Assembly (NCBI GenBank): GCA_019155185.1
Contig: CM032811.1
Span: 5,174,215 to 5,238,214, forward strand
From: Beaufortia kweichowensis
Lineage: Eukaryota > Chordata > Actinopteri > Cypriniformes > Gastromyzontidae
Reading direction: 5' to 3'
Length of the DNA stretch: 64,000 nucleotides
The notes beneath the pieces are model-generated. The model searched no databases, was not told where the DNA came from, and was given only the letters and a program-made list of their open reading frames with translations. The translations under genes were made by a program, and so were the position numbers. Of the stretch, positions 22,298 through 41,460 are shown in pieces; position 1 is the stretch's first letter, and each line of letters starts with the position of its first letter.

Positions 22298-23963
22298 GAA
22301 TTAAAGCATTTGCTGAAAATAGCACATTTTTAAAAACATTACAAGAATAACAAAGTAACTAAAGTAAGTATATGTAATACTTTTAAGTCATTGCATTCAA
22401 TATTCCACTATCCCACCTGACATGTTTAGACTGACCATGACTGACCCATGCGTGAACCCTGATCTGCATGAGCTTCCAGTGGCATGTGAATGATCCACTT
22501 ACAGTAACACTACAGTGTAACCCGCAGAGAGACACTATCTAAATAAATCAGACTTTCAAAGATCAACAGTCCTGTTATAGTAAATCTGCCTTCAGGGGAT
22601 AAACAAACTCTTATTGATACTGCTGAGATTTCTGCAAGATTTTAACAAGAGATCTAAAACACACATGCATATAACCCAAAATAAATATTTTGCATAGTAT
22701 CATTTTGGTTGTTGAGCAAGATTTACTGTTTAAATGAATATAAACGAATAACAGAAAAGTGCATTTTAGTAACAGGTCACTATTTCTTTACAGTGTTTTA
22801 CAATTTATAATTTACTCATTTAAAAAAAGCAATTAGAGGTTTGTAAAATGTAAGAAATGTAAGATTTGATCATATAAAACAAACTGAAGAATACAGTATT
22901 TTAGAGCAAACAATGGCGTACAGTTTTAGGCATCCAAAGTGTGTCAGGAAAATGATAATTTCAGAATAAATAAAATTAAATATATATATAGATATAAATA
23001 ATAATCATGCACAACCTGTAATAAATAATATAGTCTGTAAGAAATGATAACATATCACATTTAAACCAAATGAAAGTAAATGAGCTGTGTTAATTAAGTG
23101 GTACATTTCATGAATTGGACAGACGCTGTGATCACTCCTGCCAATCTGATTTAAGAGCCACTATGAAGCTGATTAATGAAGTAAATCTTGTGTATTTGGG
23201 TTTGGGCAGAAATCCCAAATCATTATGTACAGGAGGAATCAATGCTGATTTGTCAGTCACAGCGTCTTCTAGTAACTTCTCTAAAATAACCCAAGCAATA
23301 TGACATTTGTGAATTATTAACACAGGCTTTAATTTATTTTGATAGCAGATCATGAATTTGTGGATACACACAAGAAGGTTTTCAGGACATTTCTTGGTTT
23401 TGTCTCAAGTGATCATACACCAAATTTTGCCTCATTGGGAAAAAAAAAACACTGCATAGCAAGCACCTGGCAACCCAACACGAGCATCATGGCAGTAAGT
23501 TTTACATGGCTATTTTATTTCTTATAGTTTATGATTTACTGTCCCTTACTCTTAAATCATGTAAATCAAATCATAATGTCACATTAATAAGATGAAATCC
23601 CTGTGCACTGAGGCATGAGCGCTTCCTGCTGGTCTCATGAAGAAGCCAACAATAACCTTCACTAATCCTAGTTTTGAGGTCTGGATTTTACTGACTATTT
23701 ATAAAAAGTCTGGTTACACAGAGAGACAGGAATGCCTATCATAACATTGTGTGCAAGTGTAGCGTGTAAGAAAAACAGCCCAATTCCATTGTACAAGAGA
23801 AAACATACAAAAGTTTATATGAGGTAAAGAAACATCAAGAGTAAACATTAAAAATCACATTTCAGTTAAATATGCTATTACAGATACACCAAAACCTTTA
23901 AATGAGTCTACTGTAGACAAACTGTACATTGTTTTGGATAAAATGTATTAAGTTTAACTTTAA

Positions 23964-24235
23964 GTTTAAAGGTGCAGTTCACCCAAAAATAAAAATGATG
24001 TCATCGTTTATTCACCCTCACGTCATTCAAAAACTGTATATGACTCTTTCTTCAGCAGAAGACAAAAAGAAGATATTTTGAGAAATGTCTGGTTTTGTGT
24101 CCGTACAAAATGAAGTCAGTGGGGGTCAATGTTGTTTGGTTACCAACATTCTTCAAAATAAAAGTCATACAGGTTTGGAATGACATGAGGGTGAATAAAT
24201 GAAAGAAATTTCATTTTTGGGTGAATCATATCTTA
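23964..24235. mobile_element. cyprinid foldback (MITE-like) element, copy 1
   Basis: The left end reads GTTCACCCAAAAATAAAAAT and the right end ATTTCATTTTTGGGTGAA, so the ends are inverted repeats. Inside, TTTATTCACCCTC pairs with GAGGGTGAATAAA. This is a non-autonomous palindromic element I know as abundant in cyprinid genomes. No coding capacity. Confidence 0.75.
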
Positions 24236-24313
24236 AAAGCCCAGAACCATGTTCTAGAAAGTGTTATTTGTTATAAAAATAAAGGTCAGGAAAACATCCA
24301 CACATGAATTTCT

Positions 24314-30001
<5,688 letters not shown>

Positions 30002-30532
30002 TCTTCCATAGATAGTCACTATATCCCACAACACACGACCTGCCTTTACTACCCGGAACTGAGACACTTCAAAGACGCCTGCGGCTGCTTTACCAAACAA
30101 TACCGTTTATTAAACAATAAAACACACGCGTTTATAAAACTTTTCAATAATAAACACGTTGATTTCACGTCCTTTACTATCATGAATGAAGTTAGATCTG
30201 ATATGCAGGTAAAATCTAAGTGTTAAAAAGCGTCTCGTATTTCAGAAGCGAAACTAAAATGAATGAGATAAAATCAATTGTGGTGTGCTGCATGAAACCT
30301 GATGTGGGTGTAGGGCAAACATCTGTTGTCACAAATAAAAAGACTGATATAAATAAATAAAACTTTTTGCGCATAAGGACAACATTCACATAATTCTGGG
30401 TATAGAAAGTTGCGTTAACCTACTTTATGCATTTGGTAGAACTGCCTCACATTTAAGCCCATTTTCAAAGTTACATTATATATATCCTTTATTTTTAATT
30501 TATTTTATAAATCCCCAAACACCTGCTTCAGT

Positions 30533-30545
30533 CTCCCTCTAGTGG
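30533..30545 (-). promoter_or_regulatory. CTCF-like motif between the C3orf52 homologue and rcsd1
   Basis: The minus strand reads CCACTAGAGGGAG, a close match to CCASYAGRGGGCR with one change near the end. Motif match only. Confidence 0.35.
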
Positions 30546-30707
30546 ACACACAGAGAACTGCACAAGGACTTTGGTAACCATTGTGTCCATCAAAACACCG
30601 TTCACTTATTTTTTAAAGTTATTGTTTTAACAGTTATTGTCACTGTAAAATTAAATAAATAAATCAAAAAAATAAGTAAATAATTTCTATTATTTATATA
30701 ATATTTG

Positions 30708-30965
30708 TATACCAGTCAAAAGTTTGGCAACACTTACTCACTGTTGTTTAGATTGTTTTCCATTGTAGAACCATTGAATGACACAATTGTAAATGTGGGA
30801 ATTATGTTGTGACTAAAAGCATCCAAAATGAACACTATGTTATATTTGATCATCTTCAAAAGTAGTCACACTTTGTGTAGAATATCATTCAGCTTCTTGA
30901 GGTCTCAACCTAAGAAGCTTTTTAAACAATGTTGACACAACTACATTTTTGTCTACAAACGTAAT
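30708..30965 (+). mobile_element. decayed Tc1/mariner-like fragment, inverted relative to the one at 12.1-12.5 kb
   Basis: It begins TACCAGTCAAAAGTTTGG and shares the ordered blocks CACTTACTCACTGT, TTATGTTGTGACTAAAAGC, AAAAGTAGTCACAC and CTTGAGGTCTCAACC with the copy at 12102-12497. No transposase frame survives. Confidence 0.6.
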
Positions 30966-32369
30966 TTCTAACACTGAAATATAGACCTTTAGATAAAAAG
31001 ATTTTCAAGATCATTAGAAACATTTCTGGCACGTTTCTGGGAATAAACTATACCAATAGCAAACTATTTTGCTCTCTTATAACAGGAGAAAATAATCAGT
31101 AAATCAGGCATTTATTAAGTCTTGCATGTACATAGAAGAGGGTCACAGGGTTACAGTAGCATTGCAGCCAGTCACAGTGATACATTTCCAGCATTCTCAT
31201 TTAATATTACAATATTTTGCATAGCAATGGAGACTGCTGTGGTAAATTTGGCTTTTGCGATATCTCCACACGATATCTCCACTCCGCATTAAAAAAGAGA
31301 AAAAACATGATTTTAACATCTGTCAACATTGTGAGAAATGAATGTTATTTAAGGATTTGCTACAGTATGTACCTGTAAAACTAGTTCAGAGTGGGGTCAT
31401 TGCATAAACGGTCTCAGTTCTTAATCTAACCGCACAATTTTGTCACATGGCAATACATTCAAGGACTGTTATACAGCTGCTCGTGAATGAGATAATTGAT
31501 GAGGATTACTACGCTGTCGAGATAAAGCTTACCCATTCGTTTGTAATTAGCCATTAGTTTGTATTAGTTTTTGATGTTTGCTGTGCCTCCAAATGCAGAA
31601 AAATATCACTTATACATTTTATCATTTTATAAGTGCTTTGTCTGTAAAAAGTGGCACATCTTACCTCCCTCTCCCCTGTACTCTCTGTAATGCTGTAAGA
31701 TTTTAAAAATAGTTTTAAAGTAAAATGATCATTAGGGATTGTGCAGGACTTGATTTTTAAGTCTTGCTGAAATATTATTTTAAGTGATTTTTATAAGTGC
31801 TCATTTAAGGTAAAGGCTTAAACGTCTATCAAAGAAACATCTTTCAAAATTCATTTTTGTCATCATTTACATACAATTCCATCCCAATCTCATGACTTTC
31901 ACTTTTAGTTACTTTTAGGAGGAATCTTCATTCATAAAATGAAAGTTAATAGTGACTAAGTCTGTTAGTCATTCTGCTTTGTATTCTGCTTTGTGTAAAT
32001 GATGACGTTGTGTTTCTTCTAGGCTCCAAAGTTTTAAATCATTTCTAATATTTTGACCAGCTAATGACAAATCAAGTTAAAGAAAAACTGAGGCATATAG
32101 CTCAAGCAAACTCGACAGGGTTTGTATAAAACTACTGACATAACAGCTTCACTTTAGCTAGCCTAAAACTAACCTTAATGTAACCTTCCTCAAAGTCCAC
32201 AAATCCAATGATTAACATTCAGTTCTTGCATTCAGTCATTGTCCGCCTTCATTCATCCTTCATCTATCCATCCATCACAGCATTTTTATGCCAAATCGCC
32301 CTATTTTGTCTTATTGAAAAATAATAAATCATCTGTTGTTGGGTAACATGAACATGCTCCAGTTTACTT

Positions 32370-35300
32370 TCACTTTTCTTCTGGATTCTTCTCAGTGTCT
32401 AGCAGTTCATTCTTCTCCTGCATCTCTGTCTGATCTTCTGTCGTTTCTTCTTCATCTGGTTCCTGGTTCTGTCTACATTCACACGGATGATGCTCATCTT
32501 CCTCTGTGACCTGCTGGTCATTTTCTGTCTGGGTCACTTCAGTCCTCTCGTTTTCCTGAAGAGCATCTCTGTTCTCCATCCCGTCTCTCTGTTCTTCATC
32601 CCGCTCTTCTTGCTCTGGATCATTGGTGGTACGAGAGGATGTCATCTTATCTTCTTCATCCTCCGGCAGAGGCTCACCCAACACTTCCTCTCCATCTCCG
32701 TTATCCCGCGGGCTGTCTGGTGGACATGACGACTCGTCCTCCATGTAAGCTTTCCTGTGTTGTCGTGTGGGCAGCCGTCTCTTGAAAGACAGCCTAGCTC
32801 GACTCTGCAGGGTTGATGCATAAAATAAGTCTTTGTTTGTGCATTAAAAGTCATGCAAAAATATAGAAAGTGTTGGCTGATATATCCATCCTACAAACTC
32901 ATATACATTTGTTTTGTTTCAAAACCAGCTTGTTCTTCTATTTGTATTTGTTAGGCTTTGTTAATAATAGTACCTATATGTAAAACAGTACACATTATTC
33001 ATCAGGAAATGTTTCAAGCTGTATATAAGTGAGCTGTGTATTCATCTGTAACTATAAATTTCTTTGATGACTGTAACCTGTAGAGGTTATAGAGGTTGTG
33101 ATGAAGAAGCGAGTTGATTGGATTACAGTTTGCAAACCTCGGTCAGTGCATGTGTATAGTCTATAGGCTTACTGAGAGCTTAAGCCCTCAATATCGGCTA
33201 CATGCTGAGAGACGTGCACCTGCATGCTGATATCATCAGATCTCGCTTAGCTCACATCAGAGATTCCTGCTTATTATAGACCAGTGAATGTGCTTATCTG
33301 GTAAAAGCTAACACACTTTTAGACTATGTAGTGTATTAGATTAAACAGAAGACCTTATTGATGCTTAGCAGTGGAGTGCCCTCGGCCGGTTGCTCGAAGC
33401 TAACCGGCACTTCATCTTCCTGGGACAGCTGAACGGGCTGCAGGGTGGATCTCCTGGAGCTGCAGGGGCTGCTGGGATTGGAAATGTTGGGCGGCTGTTT
33501 GGCCTCTGGACTTTTAGGTGGTGACAGCAGTACAGTCGGAGAGAGAGCGAGATTGGCCTTGAAAGGAAATGGAGATGATGAATGATACAATTATGTATTA
33601 TCAAAAAAGTATTTGTTGATATATGGCAAAAAGGAAAACATAAGGTATAGTACAAGAATTTCATATTCAATTCAATTTATGTCCCCAGATAGGTAAACAA
33701 AGTCAATTACAGCACACTGTTTTACATCATTACTAAAATACACAGTACATGAAGCCTTCAGTAGACACAGAATAGATCTGATTTATTATCAATACAACCT
33801 GTCTAACTGCAAAAAGACAACAAAAGAAGAAGTAAACAGCATAAAGTAATAAAAGAACAGTTAACATAAAACAGCACAACTACGAACAGACCTGATATTG
33901 TCCTTAAAGTTTCTAGATTTAACTAGAAAATACTTAAATCTAAAATTACCTGTACAGGATGAAAGTAAAAGAGAGAGAAACGACAACCCTTTTGTCCCAT
34001 GTCTGCCTGACAGCTGCTTTAGTAAGTCGAGTCTAGGACGTCTCAACACTCAGCATCAGTGTCTAAACATTATCTCATTAGTGTCCGAGTCTGTCCTGAT
34101 TGGACGAGACAGCGCAAAATCCTCCCTACTGTTAGCGCACATGTCACACTGACCAATGACAGATTAAATGAACAAGTAGAGGCCATAAAAAAGCATTCAT
34201 ACATTTGGATTTCATTAAGACATCCAATTTGTCAGGTAACAAATCTTTTTGCAGTAAAATTCATTACTATATTTTCAATTGAACATTTTAAATGTTTGAT
34301 TTAAGGAGTTTGGGAACAATTGCTGTATATGAAAAGTTAACTTTTTGTTATCTTTATTTGTTTCATATTTTGTTATCTAATGCAATAACCTTCATACATT
34401 AATTAAGTATGACCTAAACCACTGTGCTTAGTGTGGTATGCTTTTAAATATTGCCCTTGCAATAATTATTTTAAACACTAGGTGTCAGAAAAGCTTAATA
34501 AAATCCAGGATACTTGCACTCAACACTACCTCTACCTTGCGTAATGTAGATGGAAAATACTGGTATTTTGGTAATAAATAAATAAATACATGAGAAATGT
34601 GTCACCCCTAAAAAGTGACTTCTATAGTACAATATATGTAAAACAAAATATATCATAAATATGATTCAACCTTTTTCACTGCATGCATTCATAAAATTTG
34701 TCTTAAACTACATTTTCAGAATCCAGCTGATAGTTTCAGTGTGACACACAAGATTTCCTGTTTCCTGTATGAAAGCTCACTTCACGAATGATTTGTTACA
34801 CTGATAAGTAACTTCAGAACGGAAAAGACAGAACTGTTTACATGTTAATCATACAGGAATATGCTGTATGTTACTAAAAGTAATAGAAGTAAGAATCTCA
34901 CCTGTAGTTTTTCTATGAGAGGTGAACTTTTTATCTTCATTTTGGGAGGGTGAGGGCAGATAGAAGGTTTCTAGACCAGAAAACACACAAAAAACTGTAA
35001 ATATTTACAAGACTTGTTTGATGGGATCATTTTTCATGCAGTTCTGTAAAACTGAGGTGGATCAATGAAAATATATGTATTAATCTTATTTAATCTTATC
35101 CATGCTACTTTTTTATTGATAGTTAGTCAACAAAAAGATATTTCTGTTTTTAACAAGGATTTATATATAATTTTTATGAATGTGTGTTGGAATGTTATTG
35201 TTTGCTATTTCTTAAATGTTTTCTAATTTGATTTTATTAATTTTTACAACATGATTATTTTATAAAAAATGGAAACAATACAAATTGAGCTGGTTTCCAT

Positions 35301-37153
35301 TACAAACACCATTTTGAACCATCAGCTGCTTACCATTAAAACCATTACAAAATCAATTTATGTAGTGTATTTTGGGTCTTATTCCAGTTGGATTTAATGG
35401 TGTTTACCGGTTCCATCAGTCAGATAAATTAAACCTAATCCACAACCACTAGACACCCACAGAGACAATTATAGCTTCCAATAAAACCAATACAATTCCC
35501 ATTATAACCATTAAAACCATTACAATCGGCATTTATTCGCATGATTAACATCATAATCTATTGTTGGTGTATGGATTGTTGTGTTTTCTGTTATGGATGA
35601 TATGAATTTGGGGTTGGGCTTTCTGTTTGTTCAATCAAATGGTAATTAAGAGAAGTGTATAGGACAAAAAACAGTTTTTACAAAATATAATTTTTTATTT
35701 AATCAAGTCATGCTACTGTAGTGATGCATAAGGTATACACATCACCTTTAAGGTGTATTGAGTGACTGAAGAAATGAAAAGTTAACATTCGCTAACATGT
35801 CAGGAAACCCAACCATAGTAAAAGTCATGTGTTTACCTCGTGTTCAGTATTTTCATCTGTTTGGTTGTTGAGCTGCAGAGAACATGGGGATCTTCTCATT
35901 GATTTCATCTGCAATTCATTCAAAAAACCTTCAGTATGACTTATGTACTAACATTTCACTAAACCAAAGCTGGTGATATCTCCTTTTTGCCAGTATTTTC
36001 ATATGTGAATACAAATCCTGATTCTGAGCATACAGAAACAGTACGTGATGAAAATAAGACACAAACAAATGCATGATATTCCATTACCTCTGTGTTTCCT
36101 GGCATTGGCAGTACATGAGCTCGGAGTCTTCCAGCCAACTCAGCCACTGATGCTTTTACTGGACTTTCCTCCTACAAACACAAAACCTGAGCTTTAGTCA
36201 GTCTGCTTCACTCGCAGGTGAAGTGCTGTTGCTGTTGGGTGTCATTTTCTGTTGAATCACTATATCCTGATGTCACTGTAATGACGGGATTCCCTCCACA
36301 GACCATCGGTTACATAAGACAAACATGATGTAATGACTGGGCCTCGAATTCAGCATGCGCTTGTTTTACAAAACATGTTTTCTTACTTACAGCAACTGGA
36401 AAATTACATTTCAAAACCAAAAAATGGTGACATCAGAACTGGTCGGGGAAAACAGAGAGAGAAGCATAATGTACTTTTCATACTCTTTTATACTAGCATT
36501 TATTATGTGTACTGCATTGTGCATGGCATAGACAGGACAACATTTGTTTCAATGTGCTCCACTTGACCTTCAATTTTCTGTGACAAATGAACTAGAGGTA
36601 ATGATTCTACAGTCTCAGGGATCAAAATAATGTCTCAAGAACTGAGCTTAAATTTGCCAAGAAAGTTTTAAAAGTCAGTATGAACTCAAACATTTCTCAT
36701 CAAATATTTTCAATATTTTTTGCACTACACAAATCGATTTTATAGCTCTAGACTCTTGTCTGTGCTTCAGCAAATGCCCTATTTGTGTTTTTATTGCTCC
36801 TTTAAAATTAAGTCTCATGATCAGCATCCCAGCTAACAGGGAATGTTCTCAGAACTTTGGCTAACATTGTTCTCTCACAGTAATCCAAAATCATTCTTGC
36901 AGTTATGTTAAAAGAGTATTTTATCAACATTATTTCACTGCTATATGTTATAAAAGCAGTTGTATTAAAAATTATTATTACATTGTTAGTGGAATATTTT
37001 AAAAAATACAGAAATAACGTATTAATAACGTAACAAGAATGTTAGCAAAACATTTTGATAACACATTTGATAGCTGGGATTTGAACAATACAGTACAGTA
37101 AGTCACAATCTACATCATACTCAGTGTCTTGAGGAAAAACCCTCTCTCTCTCA

Positions 37154-37205
<52 letters not shown>

Positions 37206-37732
37206 TCACAAATCAGTGTTTAATTAAAAACTATCGACAGTTTTCCTAAAAGTACAGCAGTCAAATCATCTTTTTCATTTCAGCCATTTATCACAGCTGA
37301 ATTTGTGCTGAATGTTATTCACATGTATGCATCAGATTCTCAAACATAAGCACTTGTTCTTGGCAAGCACTGACCTTACACTCTTTCTCTCCAGAAACAA
37401 ATCTGTCCCACAACATTCTTCGTAGGCCTCACTTATATACATACTTTCCACACTTTCATATAACTCTTTATTTAACTAGTTTTCCACACACGCATGGTGA
37501 CAGCATCCGCCCTGCGTCCTCCACCCACAAAAACATACACACGACCACTTACTACAACACACCCGCTCTGCACAGCACGACAGTCTGATGTGCTTACACA
37601 CACAGAAACAGGGAGAGAAGACGTTTTTCCCCAGTGCACTTTCCTTTATTTCCTGCAGTTCTTTTTCCTCACCGTGATAAGCAGAATTCCCCGGCGACCA
37701 CCCGCCCCTTGACTCATTATTTTGGCGCCCAT
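32370..37732 (-). CDS. rcsd1: CapZ-interacting protein RCSD1, 6 exons (first exon tentative)
   Basis: RCSD1/CapZIP binds the actin-capping protein CapZ and is phosphorylated by stress kinases; it is abundant in muscle and leukocytes. Exons in transcript order: 37732-37673 (tentative), 36171-36088, 35908-35837, 34970-34902, 33557-33354 and 32804-32370, joining in phase 0 throughout to 307 residues. Signatures: SVAELAGRLRAH, then HPPKMKIKSSPLIEKLQ running straight into ANLALSPTVLL, then DEVPVSFEQPAEGTPLLSINK and the basic SRARLSFKRRLPTRQHRKA. These match human PPKFKVKSSPLIEKLQANL, EEVPVSFDQPPEG and SIKRRPPSRRFRR. The C-terminal 120 residues are low-complexity and Glu-rich, as in mammals. The proposed first exon (MGAKIMSQGAGGRR and a GTGAGG donor) fits in phase but does not resemble the human N-terminus. 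Confidence 0.88.
33050..33300. other. rcsd1 intron block with more complex sequence
   Basis: Between the last two rcsd1 exons is a stretch of mixed composition that stands out from the AT-rich intron (for example TTGCAAACCTCGGTCAGTGC and ATGCTGATATCATCAGATC). It could be a conserved intronic element. I see no exon in it. Confidence 0.2.
36826..37080. mobile_element. MITE-like element with 10-bp perfect terminal inverted repeats
   Basis: ATCCCAGCTA at 36826-36835 pairs exactly with TAGCTGGGAT at 37071-37080. The 255-bp interior is non-coding and contains AACAGGGAATGTTCTCAGAA, a sequence type I know from cyprinid repeats. It is in rcsd1 intron 1, upstream of exon 2. I did not find a clear target-site duplication. 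Confidence 0.5.
37141..37206 (+). repeat. (CT)n(CA)n microsatellite
   Basis: A CT run with one AA interruption passes directly into a CA run. It lies in rcsd1 intron 1. Confidence 0.95.
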
Positions 37733-40700
37733 AATTGTTAACTCTTTCCTGACCTTTCAAAACAATGACCTTACAATGAAGACAATGAAGTCAAGACCTT
37801 GTTTATTGTTTTTTTTTTAGCGATTTGTAACAAGGACTGAGGATGGAGCTAATAGAAAGAATAATCACGATGTTTTCTATATTTCAAAATCTTCCAGCAT
37901 AAAATCATCTAAGCAACATATTACTTATTTTTCCAAACAAAAGAGAGAAGCTGATACATATACGAGACAAAACTATGAGAATATTATATTATATGCTGTA
38001 CAATTATTACTCCACATTCAGGCCAGTAATACTCAGTTCAAATAACAGGATACATAAATATGAACAAGATCAGTAAGCCATGTTTTGAACCCTGAGCGGG
38101 TGGGAATCATGGGTCTGTCGTGGGAGTAGAGACAGCTCTATTTTGGGGCGTTGTGGTCTGAGAAATAAACCACAGAGCAGTCGTGAAGGTCTGGGTCAGT
38201 TGTCTGTTGACAATCCTTGAGCAAATCCATATCCAAGGAGAAATGTGCAGCTGAGATTACAATATTCGATATGTGAATATCTGCCCTTATTAAGCATACA
38301 TACAAACTTTTAAATTATATACACTTTATTTTTTAAAATTTTATATTAGGTATTTTAAAAATAACATTACAGTAACAATAAGATTTTTTATTATTATTTT
38401 AGTTTATGTTTATTGTAATGAAAATGTGTAAATTATTGATTCTTGAGACCTTTTCATCAATTTATAGTTTGTCATGATTAGATTAGAATTCAACTATGAA
38501 ATATTAAAGTAAATAGTGAAATAAGTGTTAATTAAAAATAACGTAACGTTCATAACGTTCATTATGTTCATCAGTTTCTGTTTTTTTTTAAAGCAACAAC
38601 ACATATTGTAGAACTAACGCATCAAATATTTTTATGAAAGAAAGATTCTCCTACTGCATCACACTATAAAACTCTATTCACTTTAAAATGGACCCCTTAT
38701 TTTTAAAGGCAAGCCTTAAAGATTACCACAGGGCTTGATCAGATGTTACACTGTGACTAAATCAACTTACACAAGCCTGTATAATCAAAGTCACAAGATC
38801 ACAACTGATCCAGAAACAGCTGAAAGACTCCACAGCCACAAGACACAATGTATCTCTTTGGTTATCTCTATTATATTATAATATTAAATGTATTTCATGC
38901 TTTCAGTGAATGTCCAGTGTAAACCTCTTTATATACAAAAAGAAGATGGTAAATAATTCATTCCTAAGTGATTCAGATTCAAAAACCGGGAATAACACTG
39001 CTATTCAAGAGGCACGTAAGAACTCTCTCTCATTTCAGGAAAACATGATGTGTTTGAATTTTACATCATCAGATCATCACACTTTTCCACAACTTTCACA
39101 AGTGCTTTCAGGCACATGGCTTAAGTTCTTACAAAGGTTTTCTGTGTGTTACATCATTGACATCAATGGGAGAAACAGCTTCTGTCTCATAAGACCTGAC
39201 ACAAGAGACCATTATGGCATTGACAAGGAGTACAACAGGAATTCATACTGTGTTAAACCTAAATACAGCAAGACAGGTTGTGTAATATTAAAAGGCAGTC
39301 GAGCAGGATGGTTATTACATATCTACAGTTATGAAAAGACTTTTTAGTCTGTGTCTGTTTGCTTTGAAGTCATCCATATGCTTGTTTTCTTCTAAAAGTT
39401 GACAAAACAACTTATTTTGCATAGACCAAAAATACTGATGACTCATCTAGTTCACAGGGGTGTCTACACATATTTGTTCCTCCTTCACCACCTGTTGCAA
39501 GTGGCTGAAATGTACTACTTTATGACCCAAAACCTATTTGAGATCAGATTATTATTTCTTTCATGAACCCACAGAATTCCCTAGAGCCCACATAGCAGAA
39601 AAAATAGATCTTCAAGTCAAAACATAAGCACTGTACAATATTTTCTTATACAAATTAACTGGATGATCATTGGACATCTGAAACACATTATGAAATTATG
39701 AATAAATATAGGCTACTGTATACAGTACATCAGAATATAAAGTCTTTAGAAACTTATATAGATCTCTCTACTAATACCTGGATAGGGCTTTGACTGTATG
39801 AAATAAATGGACTAAAAATCTCAATCTGTGTCTAACAGCACTTGTAATAATGTCGGTTGTACTTTTGCTGAATATACAGTAACATGTGGTCTATATGTTT
39901 GGCACGTCCACCCCAATTTATTACATCACTGTGTTCCTGTTTCTTCTTCAACAACATGAAGACTCAACCACAAACACACAAAAACACACACACAAGCAAA
40001 GGGGACTCCCAGCACATAACGCAGTGACAGTGTGTGACCTGAAGTTGTTTTTTCCTCTTTGCTATTCTCACATAGAAATACAAATGTCTAGAAATAGCTT
40101 CTTATTTCTCTTTACAGTAATCTGCGACGCTTTGGTGATATTATAAATATAATATGAATTTCCCTCATGAGAATGACCCCTCCCTGTTTTCCTCTCTCTC
40201 GTCTACTGTACAGCATAACTTTCCACAGATTTAGGCATTATGCTGTTACTTTTAATGGCATGTACACACATACTATTCTTTATTTGTGCCTTTTTCCACA
40301 TTATTTGCATAACAGTACGATTGTCTCAACTATTACATAACACAAATGGAAGAATGAGCACTATATCCACACTTTTCCTACAGCTAAACTCAATCCTTGA
40401 CACTGCTCATTCTTTACCCGGGGTTAGGAGTTAACACTGTGTACTTCACAATCTGATGTTTCACACTATAAAAAAGTGGTGTCAGCCCTGCTTCTAAATC
40501 ACAAGTGTTCATTCACACAGGGTTTAACACAATGTTAACCTGCTATTAAGCGCAATATGAAAAGTCTTCTGAATTAAGTCTCTTCTTTCCATATTTTCAA
40601 TGTATTCTAGTAACAAAATCTAAAACTTCAGTCCAGAGGATTAACTGAGGCCTAAACTATCTTTGTGTTTTCCCGAAAACAAATAGCATCAAACTGCAAC

Positions 40701-41460
40701 TGTATATGCTGGATATTTTGGGTACGAGACACACAAGATCCAATAACAATTAGATATACGGTAAAAAGTTTGAAAAGGAGCCAAGAGCTAAGACGCTGGT
40801 TTTATTTTTAAAGCATTTTTCTGGTGCTTTTTGTATTTTTGGAGGCTGAGAGTAAAAATCATTATTCACTTTAGTTTGGCTCACGTGGACCACTTTTGAG
40901 GGCAAAGACCTTTTTTAATCTTTCACATCTCTTACTTTATTTCTAAATAAAACAGAAAATACTCTTTGCTTGCACTTGCAAAAGGAAGAAGAATCCAGAC
41001 ACCACGAGTCAGCTGAGGATCTGTGACGCTTGTGACCGAAGAGGTAAAAAATCAAAGCTTTGCTTTTCATACAGAGGAAGATATTCTGCAGCCCTTTCTG
41101 TCTACCTTTGTCTTAACCCTGGTGAACACACATCACCAGAAAAGTCTCAGGTGTACTATAGACATTAATGTTCAGCAAGCACAAAGTCTCCAAACGTTTT
41201 GTTCTTAATGTTGGAGTACACATTTACTGCTTTACAAACATTGTTTGTTGATTTTGAATCCTTTTGTGTTTATTTTAATCTAAAGCAATGACATTTAAAG
41301 CACTGCTTAAGTGTATAAATGCTTGTTAATGATTTTATACTGTTTGTAAATGGCTTGGTATGAAATATTACCCATTCTGTGTCAGTCACCTGACTTAAAG
41401 TCAGCACAATGCATGCCGTGTACATGACAACACCATCAACAAAGCAGCACAAAGTTGGTG
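37733..41460. other. gene-poor region upstream of rcsd1
   Basis: No recognised gene. It contains a partial family B repeat on the minus strand (38330-38525, landmarks CATCAATTTATAGTTTGTCATG and CAACTATGAAATATTAAAGT) and one unusually long but unrecognised ORF at 38910-39347. The rcsd1 promoter should lie just above 37732; I see no TATA box there. Confidence 0.5.
38910..39347 (+). CDS. unrecognised 145-residue ORF
   Basis: I do not recognise this protein. It has an ATG start, opens with MSSVNLFIYKKKMVNNSFLS, and has a Cys/aromatic-containing second half including FSVCYIIDINGRN and GCVILKGSRAGWLLHIY. No domain, signal peptide or repeat is visible. The region is AT-rich, the ORF has no neighbouring exons that I can join, and chance open frames of this length occur in such DNA. 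It is listed because it is the longest intergenic ORF with an ATG that is not a repeat artefact. Confidence 0.15.
   Translation: MSSVNLFIYKKKMVNNSFLSDSDSKTGNNTAIQEARKNSLSFQENMMCLNFTSSDHHTFPQLSQVLSGTWLKFLQRFSVCYIIDINGRNSFCLIRPDTRDHYGIDKEYNRNSYCVKPKYSKTGCVILKGSRAGWLLHIYSYEKTF

Larger units (their letters stand above)
21420..24310. other. intergenic region between guca1c and the C3orf52 homologue
   Basis: No coding exon recognised. It holds a deleted copy of a dispersed element (22215-22297) and a foldback element (23964-24235). The ORFs at 23115-23527 are short and overlap on both strands, so I leave them out. Confidence 0.55.
30110..32369. other. spacer between the C3orf52 homologue and rcsd1, with the rcsd1 3' UTR
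   Basis: It contains a CTCF-like motif (30533-30545), a Tc1-like fragment (30708-30965) and a likely rcsd1 3' UTR. A minus-strand AATAAA at 31111-31116 would give a 3' UTR of about 1.25 kb. No other gene recognised. Confidence 0.5.
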
